Source: Cellulomonas gelida (GTDB taxonomy: Bacteria > Actinomycetota > Actinomycetes > Actinomycetales > Cellulomonadaceae). Taken from it: DNA of 38,128 nt. The stretch covers positions 1 through 38,128 of the forward strand of contig NZ_BJLQ01000034.1 of assembly GCF_006538725.1 (NCBI RefSeq), in the 5' to 3' direction. A program made the position numbers and the translations under genes. Shown here in pieces: positions 15,166 through 22,883 of the stretch. Positions within the stretch are counted from its first letter, which is position 1, and each line of letters starts with the position of its first letter. The notes beneath the pieces were generated by a model that saw nothing but the letters and a program-made list of their open reading frames with translations, made no database searches and had not been told where the DNA came from.

Positions 15166-17133
15166 ATGCCCGATCTGCACGTCGCCGTCGACGGCTCGGA
15201 CACCTCCGAGGGCACGCCGAGCGCGCCTCTGCGGACGATCAGCAGGGCGGCGCTGCTCGCGCGGCCAGGAGACACGGTCGTGGTGCACGAGGGGGAGTAC
15301 CGCGAGTGGGTCAGGCCGGCCCGCGGTGGCCTGTCGGACCAGCGCCGCATCACGTACACGGCCGCGCCTGGTGAGCACGTGGTGATCAAGGGCTCCGAGC
15401 GCGTCACGGGCTGGCAGCCGGACGGCGGCACCGTGTGGCGCGTGAGCGTGCCGAACACGCTGTTCGGTGACGTCAACCCGTTCGCCGAGACGGTCGACGG
15501 GGACTGGGCCATCTACGAGCCGGGCGCGCCGCGCAAGCACCTCGCCGACGTCTACCTCGACGGGCGCTCGTTCTACGAGGTGCACGCGCGCGACGAGGTC
15601 CAGGACCCGCCGCGCCGCACCGAGGTCGTCGACGTGTGGACGGGCCGGGTCGTGCCCACCCACGACCCGGACCAGACCGTGTTCGTCTGGTACGCGGAGG
15701 TCGAGCAGGACGTCACGACCGTCTGGGCCAACTTCCACGGCGCCGACCCGAACGAGGACCTCGTCGAGATCAACGTGCGCCGGTCGGTGTTCTACCCCGA
15801 CAGGCACCACGTGGACTGGATCACGGTCCGTGGCTTCGAGCTCGCGCACGCCGCGACCCCGTGGGCGCCGCCGACCGCCGACCAGCCGGGGCTCATCGGC
15901 CCGAACTGGGCCAAGGGCTGGATCATCGAGGACAACCTCATCCACGACGCGAAGTGCGCGGCGATCTCGCTCGGCAAGGAGGCCTCGACCGGCGACAACG
16001 ACTCGTCGCAGCGCGGCGACAAGCCCGGCTACCAGTACCAGCTCGAGTCGGTGTTCTCCGCGCGGCACATCGGCTGGGACCGGGAGCACGTCGGCTCGCA
16101 CGTGGTGCGGCGCAACACGATCGTCGACTGCGGGCAGAACGGCGTCGTCGGGCACCTGGGGTGCGTGTTCTCGACGATCGAGGACAACCACATCCACCGC
16201 ATCGCGCTCAAGCGCGAGTTCTTCGGGCACGAGATCGCGGGCATCAAGCTCCACGCGGCGATCGACACGCAGATCCGGCACAACCGCATCCACGACACGA
16301 CCCTCGGCATCTGGCTCGACTGGCAGACGCAGGGCACGCGGGTGAGCCGCAACCTGCTGTACGGGAACAACCGCGACCTGTTCGTCGAGGTGTCGCACGG
16401 CCCGTACGTCGTCGACCACAACGTCCTGGCGTCGGCCGCGGCGGTCGAGGTGGTGGCCCAGGGTGGCGCCTACCTCCACAACCTCGTCGCGGGGACGGTG
16501 CGGCTCGAGCCGGTCATGGACCGCTCCACGCCGTACCACGTGCCGCACTCGACCCAGGTCGCGGGCTTCGCGGTCGTCCCGGGCGGCGACGACCGGTGGA
16601 TCGGCAACGTGTTCCTGGGCGGCGACGTCGACGACGCGTACGCCGGCGGCGCCCACCACCGCGCGGCCGGCTACGGGACCGCGGGGTACGACGCCTACCC
16701 GACGACGATGGAGGAGTACCGGGCCCGGCTCGACCCGTCCCTCGGCGACCACGCGCAGTTCCACGGCAAGACGCTGCCGGTGCAGATCCGCGACAACGTG
16801 TACGCGAACGGCGCGAAGGCGTTCCACGCGGAGGTCCGGCCGCTCGTGCTCGCGCCCGACGACGAGGTGCAGGTGACCGTCGCCGACGAGGGCGCCGAGG
16901 TGCACCTCGAGATCACCCTGCCGGCGGGCGTCGACCTCGCGACGGTGCCGCCCGTGGACGGCGCCACGCTGGGGTACGCGCACTTCCCGGCCGCCGAGTT
17001 CGAGGCGCCCGACGGGTCGGCGCTGCGGGCCGACGTGGACCTGGTCGGCATGGTGAAGTCCGGCGGCACGTCGTACGCCGCCGGCCCCCTTGCGGGCCTG
17101 ACGACGGGGTCGGGCCGGACCCGCGTCTGGTAG
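15166..17133 (+). CDS. GH120 beta-xylosidase
   Basis: 655 residues. Right-handed parallel beta-helix protein closely resembling, along its length, the GH120 beta-xylosidase XylC of Thermoanaerobacterium saccharolyticum as I remember it. Shared blocks include DTVVVHEGEYREWV, ANFHGADPNEDLVEINVRRS and ATPWAPPTADQPGLIGPNW. The catalytic pair known for XylC (Asp382 nucleophile, Glu405 acid/base, 23 residues apart) corresponds to Asp385 in IWLDWQTQG and Glu408 in LFVEVSHGPY, also 23 apart. There is no signal peptide, so it should hydrolyse imported xylo-oligosaccharides in the cytoplasm. ATG at 15166 follows GAAGGA. No transporter or regulator adjoins; it sits directly after a tRNA gene, a common site for acquired DNA. 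Confidence 0.9.
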   Translation: MPDLHVAVDGSDTSEGTPSAPLRTISRAALLARPGDTVVVHEGEYREWVRPARGGLSDQRRITYTAAPGEHVVIKGSERVTGWQPDGGTVWRVSVPNTLFGDVNPFAETVDGDWAIYEPGAPRKHLADVYLDGRSFYEVHARDEVQDPPRRTEVVDVWTGRVVPTHDPDQTVFVWYAEVEQDVTTVWANFHGADPNEDLVEINVRRSVFYPDRHHVDWITVRGFELAHAATPWAPPTADQPGLIGPNWAKGWIIEDNLIHDAKCAAISLGKEASTGDNDSSQRGDKPGYQYQLESVFSARHIGWDREHVGSHVVRRNTIVDCGQNGVVGHLGCVFSTIEDNHIHRIALKREFFGHEIAGIKLHAAIDTQIRHNRIHDTTLGIWLDWQTQGTRVSRNLLYGNNRDLFVEVSHGPYVVDHNVLASAAAVEVVAQGGAYLHNLVAGTVRLEPVMDRSTPYHVPHSTQVAGFAVVPGGDDRWIGNVFLGGDVDDAYAGGAHHRAAGYGTAGYDAYPTTMEEYRARLDPSLGDHAQFHGKTLPVQIRDNVYANGAKAFHAEVRPLVLAPDDEVQVTVADEGAEVHLEITLPAGVDLATVPPVDGATLGYAHFPAAEFEAPDGSALRADVDLVGMVKSGGTSYAAGPLAGLTTGSGRTRVW

Positions 17134-17161
17134 GTGCTGCCGGTCGTGCGGGGGCTGGGCG

Positions 17162-17437
17162 TCAGGCCAGGGTGAGGAAGAGCTTCTCGAGCTCCTCGGT
17201 CGTGATGCCCTCGGCGCGGTTGACCCCGTCGGGGTCGATGACGCAGTCCTTCATCGCGGTCGCGATGATCGCGAAGCCCGCGCGGTCGAGGGCCGACGAG
17301 ACGGCCGCGAGCTGGGTGACGACGTCGCGGCACGAGCCGCCCGCCTCCACCGCGTCGATCACGGCGTTGAGCTGGCCGCGCGCGCGGCGCAGGCGGTTCA
17401 GGACGCGGCGCTGGGCGTCGGTGTCGTTCGTGGCCAC
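17162..17437 (-). CDS. cstR: CsoR/CstR-family repressor, persulfide-sensing (CstR) type
   Basis: 91 residues, all-helical DUF156 fold. Copper-sensing CsoR uses Cys36-His61-Cys65 (M. tuberculosis numbering). Here Cys36 (GGSCRDVV) and Cys65 (MKDCV) are kept but residue 61 is Ala, so the copper site is missing; a two-Cys pair 29 residues apart is the pattern of CstR, which senses persulfides by linking them. The partner gene, a CoA-disulfide reductase-rhodanese fusion, supports this. GTG at 17437 has GAGGAG 5 nt upstream; an alternative ATG at 17503 would overlap the preceding stop (ATGA) and add 22 Pro/Ser/Thr-rich residues. The likely operator is ATACCCC-TG-GGGGTAT at 19260-19275 in front of the operon. 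Confidence 0.85.
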   Translation of the reverse strand: MATNDTDAQRRVLNRLRRARGQLNAVIDAVEAGGSCRDVVTQLAAVSSALDRAGFAIIATAMKDCVIDPDGVNRAEGITTEELEKLFLTLA

Positions 17438-17499
17438 GGGTGCTCCTCGGGTGGGCGAGCTGGACGGACGGGTGGACGGGTCGTGCTCGGGTGTGGCGG

Positions 17500-19245
17500 T
17501 CATGCCGGGACGAGCTCGGGCGTCACGAGGGCGTGGCCGGCACGGTCGCCGAGCGCGGCGCGCAGGGTCAGCATGCCGCCCGAGAGCGATGCGGAGTCGA
17601 ACCCTGCCTGCGTGAGCACGCGGTGGGCGATGGCCGAACGCACCCCGGAGGCGCACAGCACGCGCACGGGCCTGCCCTGCGCGGCCTCACGGACCTCGTC
17701 GAGGCGTCCGCGCAGCTCGGTGTGCGGGATGTGGAGCGAGCCGGGAAGGTGCCCGGTGGCGTACTCCTGCGCGGTGCGCGTGTCGAGCAGCAGCGCCTCC
17801 TGCCGGACCTGGTCGAGGTCCTCGGCGTACCAGAGTCGCAGCGTGCCGTCCATGACGTTCGAGCCCACCATGCCCGCGAGGTTGACCGCGTCCTTCGCCT
17901 GCCCGTAGGGCGGGGAGTAGGCGAGGTCGAGGTCGATCAGGTCGCCGATGTGCAGGTGGGAGCGGATCGCCGTGGCCAGGACGTCGATGCGCTTGTCGAC
18001 GCCGTCGTGCCCGACGCCCTGGGCGCCGAGGACCAGGCCGGAGTCCGCGTCGACGTGCACGACGAGGTGCATCTGGCTCGCGCCCGGGAAGTACCCCGCG
18101 TGCTGCAGGGGGTGCAGGTGCAGCGTGCGGAACGCGCGGCCGGCGAGCGCGAGCGCCGCGCGGTTGGCGCCGGTGGTGGCGGCGGTCAGGGCGCCCACGC
18201 GCACGATCGCGGTCCCGAGCGGGGTGGGGATGGCGCGCGCGGTGCCCGGCCGCAGGATGTCGTCGGCCACGAGCCTGCCCGCGCGGTTGGCGGGGCCGGC
18301 GAGCGGGACGGGGCGCCGCAGCCCGGTGACGGCGTCGGTCGACACGACTGCGTCGCCGACGGCCCACACCTTGTCGGCGGAGGTGCGCCCGTGCTCGTCG
18401 ACGACGATCGCACCGCGCTCGCACTCGATCCCCGACGCCTCGAACACCTCGGTGTTCGGGCGCACGCCCACGGACAGGACCACGAGGTCCGCGTCGATGC
18501 GGGTGCCGTCCGCCAGGACGACGACGTCCTGGTCGTCACCGGGCTCGATCGCCGTGGCGGACACCCCGGCGCGGACCGTGACCCCGAGCGAGCGCAGCTC
18601 CTGCGTGACGAGGTGCGCGAGCTCGTGCTCGAGCGGGGGCAGCACGTGCGCGGCCAGCTCGACGATCGTCACGTCGACACCGCGGTGCGCGAGCGCCTCG
18701 GCCGCCTCCAGCCCGATGAAGCCGGCGCCGAGCACGACGGCACGGCGGGCGCCGTCGTCGACCAGCCCGCGCAGCGCGACCGCGTCCTCGACGGTGCGCA
18801 GCGTGCGGACGCGGGGGGAGTCGAGGCCCTCGATCGGCGGTCGGGTCGCCCGGGCCCCCGGCGCGAGGACGAGCGCGTCGTAGCCCAGGTCGAAGGCGCC
18901 CTCGGACGTCTGGACGCGGACCGACTGGCGCTCCACGTCGACCGCGGTGACCTCGTGCCCGGTCCGGACGTCCAGGTCGAGGGCTGCCCGCAGGGACTGA
19001 GGGGTCTGCACGAGCAGGCGGTCGGCGTCGTGGATCTCGTCGCCCACGTGGTACGGCAGGCCGCAGTTCGCGAACGAGACGTGCGCGCCGCGTTCCAGCA
19101 CGACGATCTCGGCGGACTCGTCGAGACGCCGGGCGCGCGCGGCGCAGCTCATGCCGCCCGCCACGCCGCCGACGATGACGATCCGCGTGGCGCCCTCGGG
19201 GCGCGCCTGCTCGCGGGGCTCAGGGGTCGTCGCTGCTGTGCTCAT
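17500..19245 (-). CDS. CoA-disulfide reductase fused to rhodanese (persulfide reductase)
   Basis: 581 residues. FAD/NAD(P)H-dependent: dinucleotide motif IVIVGGVAGGMSCAARARR near the N-terminus, active Cys61 in SFANCGLPYHVG, second nucleotide motif VVLGAGFIGLEAAEAL, FAD-binding VWAVGDAV, a dimerisation domain to about residue 470, then a rhodanese domain with catalytic Cys531 in VRVLCASGVRS. Such fusions reduce CoA persulfides, polysulfides or CoA disulfide. ATG 19245 is leaderless: TACGAT lies 6 nt upstream with a TTGATA -35 at 17 nt. Its stop is followed within the same operon by the CstR-type repressor. Upstream readings of the ORF to 20604 are artefacts across the MOSC gene. Confidence 0.9.
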   Translation of the reverse strand: MSTAATTPEPREQARPEGATRIVIVGGVAGGMSCAARARRLDESAEIVVLERGAHVSFANCGLPYHVGDEIHDADRLLVQTPQSLRAALDLDVRTGHEVTAVDVERQSVRVQTSEGAFDLGYDALVLAPGARATRPPIEGLDSPRVRTLRTVEDAVALRGLVDDGARRAVVLGAGFIGLEAAEALAHRGVDVTIVELAAHVLPPLEHELAHLVTQELRSLGVTVRAGVSATAIEPGDDQDVVVLADGTRIDADLVVLSVGVRPNTEVFEASGIECERGAIVVDEHGRTSADKVWAVGDAVVSTDAVTGLRRPVPLAGPANRAGRLVADDILRPGTARAIPTPLGTAIVRVGALTAATTGANRAALALAGRAFRTLHLHPLQHAGYFPGASQMHLVVHVDADSGLVLGAQGVGHDGVDKRIDVLATAIRSHLHIGDLIDLDLAYSPPYGQAKDAVNLAGMVGSNVMDGTLRLWYAEDLDQVRQEALLLDTRTAQEYATGHLPGSLHIPHTELRGRLDEVREAAQGRPVRVLCASGVRSAIAHRVLTQAGFDSASLSGGMLTLRAALGDRAGHALVTPELVPA

Positions 19246-19251
19246 GCCACG

Positions 19252-19280
19252 ATCGTACGATACCCCTGGGGGTATATCAA
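19252..19280 (-). promoter_or_regulatory. Promoter with embedded CstR-type operator
   Basis: TTGATA (19275-19280), 17-nt spacer, TACGAT (19252-19257), then 6 nt to the ATG. The spacer is almost entirely a palindrome ATACCCC-TG-GGGGTAT (19260-19275), the TA-flanked C4/G4 form of CsoR/CstR-family operators. A bound repressor would block polymerase directly. The repressor is the second gene of this operon, so negative autoregulation is expected. Confidence 0.75.
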
Positions 19281-19375
19281 CGACGGGCCGCCGACAGGCG
19301 TCTGGCCAGGCGATACTTGCCCCCGGGCCGCCATGAGCGGAGTCGGGAACCAGCGGCCCCGACTCACCGCCCCGA

Positions 19376-19445
19376 CTGCACCGACCCAACTGCACCGACC
19401 CAGCTGCACCGACCCAGCTGCACCGACCCAGCTGCACCGACCGGA
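19376..19445. repeat. Five 14-nt tandem repeats
   Basis: Unit CTGCACCGACCCAG: copies at 19376, 19390, 19404, 19418 and 19432, the first and last with small changes. They lie between the CstR-regulated promoter and the MOSC gene, outside any supported gene; the junctions create CAGCTG palindromes every 14 nt. Could bind a protein or be a slippage array. Confidence 0.9.
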
Positions 19446-19486
19446 GTGCACCGCCCTCCTGCATGCTCGCATCGAAGGGACGACGC

Positions 19487-20317
19487 ATGACCGCCCCCAC
19501 CCGCCCGGCTCTCCACGTCTCGACGCTCGCCGTGCGTCCCGTGAAATCCCTGCGCGGGGTCGAGGTCTCCCGGCTGGCACTGGACCGGCTCGGTCCGCGG
19601 GGCGACCGGCGGTGGATGGTCGTCGACGGGGCCGGGGACACAGTCACCGCGCGCGAGGTGCCGATCATGCTCGGCCTGACGGCGCGCCCGCTCGACGGTG
19701 CGATCGCGCTCTCCGCGCCCGGCCTCGCCCCGATCGTCGTCCAGGAACCGCGCGACGGCCCGCGCGTCGGCGTGACCCTGTCGCGCGTCGGCTGGGCGAC
19801 CGGGTGCCCGGAGCACGTCGACGCGTGGCTGTCGGCGGCGCTCGGTCGCGCCGTGCGGCTCGTCTGGCTGGACGACCCCGGACGACGCAGCGTGTCGACG
19901 CACCACGGTGGGCGCCCCGGCGACCCGCTGAGCCTCGCCGACGCGGCGCCCGTGCTCCTGACGACCGCCGCGTCGCTCGGGGCGCTCAACGACTGGCTCG
20001 CGGCCGAGCAGGACCACGCGCCCCTCCCGATGGAGCGGTTCCGGCCGACGCTCGTCGTGGACGGCGACCTCGAGCCGTTCGCCGAGGACGCCTGGCAGCG
20101 GGTGCGCGTGGGGGACGTCGTGCTGCGCTTCGCGGAGCGGTGCGACCGTTGCGTGATGACGACGGTCGACCTGACGACCCTGCGCACGGGTCGGGAGCCG
20201 ACGCGCACGCTCGCCCGGCACCGTCGCGCGGACGGCAAGGTCTGGTTCGGCGTGCGGCTCGTGCCGGAGACCGCGGGCGAGCTCGTCGTCGGCGACCCCG
20301 TGGTCCCGCTGGGCTGA
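19487..20317 (+). CDS. MOSC domain protein (YcbX/mARC-like)
   Basis: 276 residues. N-terminal MOSC beta-barrel (STLAVRPVKSLRGVEV, GPRGDRRWMVVD, residues 10-80) followed by the C-terminal MOSC domain. Cys222 in ERCDRCVMTTVD is the expected molybdenum ligand of the mARC/YcbX class, which reduces N-hydroxylated compounds. ATG at 19487 has GAAGGGA 6 nt upstream and is preferred over ATG 19463. It is divergent from the persulfide operon, separated by the 14-nt repeats. Substrate unknown; such proteins need an electron donor, not seen here. Confidence 0.85.
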   Translation: MTAPTRPALHVSTLAVRPVKSLRGVEVSRLALDRLGPRGDRRWMVVDGAGDTVTAREVPIMLGLTARPLDGAIALSAPGLAPIVVQEPRDGPRVGVTLSRVGWATGCPEHVDAWLSAALGRAVRLVWLDDPGRRSVSTHHGGRPGDPLSLADAAPVLLTTAASLGALNDWLAAEQDHAPLPMERFRPTLVVDGDLEPFAEDAWQRVRVGDVVLRFAERCDRCVMTTVDLTTLRTGREPTRTLARHRRADGKVWFGVRLVPETAGELVVGDPVVPLG

Positions 20318-20344
20318 CGGTCTCCACGCGCGGTGCGGTGGTCG

Positions 20345-20350
20345 TACGGT
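20345..20350 (+). promoter_or_regulatory. -10 box before the secreted protein gene
   Basis: TACGGT about 36 nt before the ATG at 20387; leaves a short leader that includes the ribosome site GAGGAG. Confidence 0.4.
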
Positions 20351-20386
20351 GGACCCACCGAGAGGTCCGCTCGACGAGGAGCCGCC

Positions 20387-21556
20387 ATGGGCCCGCACTC
20401 TGCACGCCGTCCGCTCACGCTCGCGGCCGTCGCGGTCATCACGACTGCGTCGCTCGCGTCGTTCGCCCCGGCCTCGGCGGCCGAGGACACGCCCACGACG
20501 CTGGACGGCCTCACGGTCGTCGACACTCGGCCCGGCATGCCCGGCGGGTACACCGAGCTCGAGCTCGAGGTCCGCCTGAGCGACCCCGACGGGTTGCCGG
20601 ACACCCTGACGAACTTCGAGACCGAGCCGTACCCGGTCGGCTACGCGAGCGTCGTGCCCTCGACGACGGTGCGCCCCACCGACCTCCGGCGGTCGGAGCT
20701 GTACTGGGACCGGCTGGACCGGACCGCGGGCACGTCGACGTCAGGGACCTGGACGGGCACGGCGGTCGTCACGTCGGTCTCGACGGGCACGATCACCGTC
20801 ACCCGGCTGGTCGTCACGGACGACGACCTGGCGACGACGACGATCCCGGTGGCGGGCGGACCGCGCGTCGTGGTGAGCGGGCCGCCGAGCCTCCCGTGGG
20901 AGTACGAGGTGCTGAACGCCCCCGTGAAGGTCGTGACCGGCGCCGAACGGTGGACGCCACAGCTCCGGCTCGTGCGGCGCGACGACCGGGCGCCGGTCGC
21001 CGGGGCGGTGAGCGCGGCGTCGAGCCCGGGGGTCGTCGACAAGCCCGACTGGACCTGGCGGACCACGCTCGTCACGCCGCAGTTCCTCGCGCAGTACCCG
21101 ACCGTGTTCCCGCTGCGGTCCTCGTCGTCCGGCGTGCTCACGCTGCCCACGTACGGCGTGGGGGAGACGCGCTTCGTCGGGTCGCTCGCGGGGTGGGGCT
21201 CCGGCGCGCGCCGGTACCTGACGGTCGCCGCGACGGGCCAGCTCGAACCGCCCGTGAAGTGGCAGGCGAGGGCGCGGCTCGCGGCCGAGCGCGGCGACGT
21301 GGTCATGACCGGCAACGCGTGGCCCGCACCGTCGGTCCTCGCCGCGGCGAACCCGGCGATCCACCTGCAGCGGCTCGTCGGGCGCACCTGGCGCACCGAG
21401 GCGTCGAGCCGCGTGCGCGCCAACGGCCGGTTCACGGTGGTCTGGGACGCGCCGGCGTCGAGCGGGTACTGGGTGCGTGCCTACAAGCCGGGCGGCGTCG
21501 ACGGGCACGACGTCAGCGTCGGCACGATCGGCCCAGCGACCTGGGTGACGCCATGA
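20387..21556 (+). CDS. Secreted protein of unknown function
   Basis: 389 residues. Signal peptide with Arg at 7-8, a hydrophobic core (LTLAAVAVITTASLASF) and a cleavage site ASA|AED near residue 32. The mature part has no cysteine and is rich in Thr, Val and Ser with alternating beta-strand patterns, consistent with stacked beta-sandwich domains. Strands such as TELELEVRLSDPDG and RFTVVWDAPASSGYWVRAY look like extracellular Ig-like or Ca-binding folds. No catalytic motif, sortase signal or membrane anchor. ATG at 20387 has GAGGAG 5 nt upstream. It lies 70 nt after the MOSC gene with its own likely promoter. Function not recognised. Confidence 0.75.
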   Translation: MGPHSARRPLTLAAVAVITTASLASFAPASAAEDTPTTLDGLTVVDTRPGMPGGYTELELEVRLSDPDGLPDTLTNFETEPYPVGYASVVPSTTVRPTDLRRSELYWDRLDRTAGTSTSGTWTGTAVVTSVSTGTITVTRLVVTDDDLATTTIPVAGGPRVVVSGPPSLPWEYEVLNAPVKVVTGAERWTPQLRLVRRDDRAPVAGAVSAASSPGVVDKPDWTWRTTLVTPQFLAQYPTVFPLRSSSSGVLTLPTYGVGETRFVGSLAGWGSGARRYLTVAATGQLEPPVKWQARARLAAERGDVVMTGNAWPAPSVLAAANPAIHLQRLVGRTWRTEASSRVRANGRFTVVWDAPASSGYWVRAYKPGGVDGHDVSVGTIGPATWVTP

Positions 21557-21594
21557 CCCCCTCATGCCTGATCCGTGGCGCCGGTGGTCGCCGG

Positions 21595-21600
21595 TAGCGT
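21595..21600 (+). promoter_or_regulatory. -10 box of the nif3-like gene (leaderless)
   Basis: TAGCGT ends 6 nt before GTG 21607, with no ribosome site, so the message probably begins at the start codon. Confidence 0.6.
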
Positions 21601-21606
21601 GCTCGT

Positions 21607-22794
21607 GTGAGCGCACCCCGCCTGGCCGACGTCGTCCGTCTCCTCGAGCAGCGCTACCCGCCTGCGACCGCGGAGCCGTGGGACGCCGTGGGGCTCGTCG
21701 CGGGCGATCCCGACGCACCCGTGCGCAAGGTCCTGCTCGCGGTGGACCCCGTGGCGACGGTGGTGGACGAGGCGCTCGAGTGGGGCGCCGACCTCGTCGT
21801 GACGCACCACCCGCTGCTGCTGCGCGGCGTGCACTCCGTCGCCGCGACCACGTTCAAGGGCGCGCTGCTGCACCGGCTCGTGCGGGGCGGGTGCGCGCTG
21901 CTCGCCGCGCACACCAACGCCGACGCGGCGACCGGCGGCGTGGCCGACGCCCTGGCCGACGCGTTCGGCTTGCTCGACGTCGTCCCGCTCGTCGCGGACC
22001 CCGTCGCGCCGCTCGACAAGCACGTGGTGTTCGTCCCCGTGGCCGACGCCGAGGCCGTCGTGGACGCGATGTCGGGCGCCGGTGCGGGGGCCGTGGGCCA
22101 GTACGAGCGGTGCGCGTGGACGACCACCGGCGAGGGGACGTTCACCCCGCTCGCGGGGGCGTCGCCCGCGATCGGGGCGGTCGGGGAGCGCGCGACGGTC
22201 GTCGAGGCGCGCGTCGAGCTCGTCGCGCCGCGCGCGCGCCGCAGCGCGGTCGTCGCGGCGATGCGGGCGGCGCACCCCTACGAGGAGCCCGCGTTCGACG
22301 TGCTCGAGCTCGCGAGCCTGACGGGCCCGACCGGCACCGGCCGCGTCGGCCGCCTGCCGCAGCCGACGACCCTGCGGGCCTTCGCGCAGGCGGCCGCCGA
22401 CGCGACGCCCGCCACGGCGCAGGGGGTGCGCTTCGCGGGCGACCCCGACGCGACGATCGAGCGCGTGGCGGTCGTCGGCGGGTCGGGCGACCCGTTCTTC
22501 GACGACGTGCGCGCAGCCGGGGCCGACGTCTACGTCACCGCCGACCTGCGCCACCACCCGGCCTCCGAGCAGCGCGAGCGCGCCGAGTTCGACGCCGCCC
22601 GGTCCGGCCGCGCGGCGACCCCCTACCTCGTCGACCTCGCGCACTTCGCCTCCGAGTGGCCGTGGCTCGCTCTCGCCGCACGCGACCTGGCGGCCGATCT
22701 GCAGGCCCTGGGCACTACGGTGGAGACCCGCGTGAGCGTGCGGCGCACCGACCCGTGGACGGGACGCGCGAGCCGCGCCGACGCCCCGAGCTGA
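21607..22794 (+). CDS. Nif3-like dinuclear metal-centre protein (YqfO type)
   Basis: 395 residues. Hexameric Nif3/DUF34 family. Metal-binding residues are visible: paired His in VVTHHPLLLRG, His and Asp in AAHTNADAATGG, and the C-terminal DLRHHPASEQ. The long form with a PII-like insert (about residues 130-240, HPYEEPAFDVLEL) is present, as in B. subtilis YqfO. Exact biochemical role unsettled; some relatives are proposed as GTP cyclohydrolase-like or metal-insertion proteins. GTG at 21607 is leaderless. The order nif3-zinc ribbon-RNase H matches M. tuberculosis Rv2230c-Rv2229c-Rv2228c. Confidence 0.9.
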   Translation: MSAPRLADVVRLLEQRYPPATAEPWDAVGLVAGDPDAPVRKVLLAVDPVATVVDEALEWGADLVVTHHPLLLRGVHSVAATTFKGALLHRLVRGGCALLAAHTNADAATGGVADALADAFGLLDVVPLVADPVAPLDKHVVFVPVADAEAVVDAMSGAGAGAVGQYERCAWTTTGEGTFTPLAGASPAIGAVGERATVVEARVELVAPRARRSAVVAAMRAAHPYEEPAFDVLELASLTGPTGTGRVGRLPQPTTLRAFAQAAADATPATAQGVRFAGDPDATIERVAVVGGSGDPFFDDVRAAGADVYVTADLRHHPASEQRERAEFDAARSGRAATPYLVDLAHFASEWPWLALAARDLAADLQALGTTVETRVSVRRTDPWTGRASRADAPS

Positions 22795-22883
22795 CCGACG
22801 ACCACAGCGACAGACCAGCCCACCCGCACCAGCCCCACCCCACCCCACACCCGCCCCACCGGGCGGGCGCCGGAAGGACACCC

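Noticed and set aside
15048..17133. Integrated element at tRNA-Val
   Set aside because: No integrase, no direct repeat of the tRNA 3' end and no change in codon use that I could see; only the gene position hints at transfer.
17162..17503. Copper sensor CsoR as the name for the small repressor, given copper genes 11 kb away
   Set aside because: The copper-ligand His is replaced by Ala and the operon partner handles persulfides, so CstR type fits better.
19246..20604. Upstream extension of the CoA-disulfide reductase reading frame
   Set aside because: It would run antisense through the MOSC gene; the promoter, leaderless ATG and dinucleotide-binding motif all place the start at 19245.
17440..21597. 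A 1385-codon plus-strand open frame, and similar very long frames at 8227-11421, 24983-26365 and 33173-34252
   Set aside because: They are antisense to well-identified genes and rich in Arg/Ala/Gly/His, the signature of stop-poor high-G+C DNA; no family resemblance. Only the last 60 codons of the final one form a real small gene.
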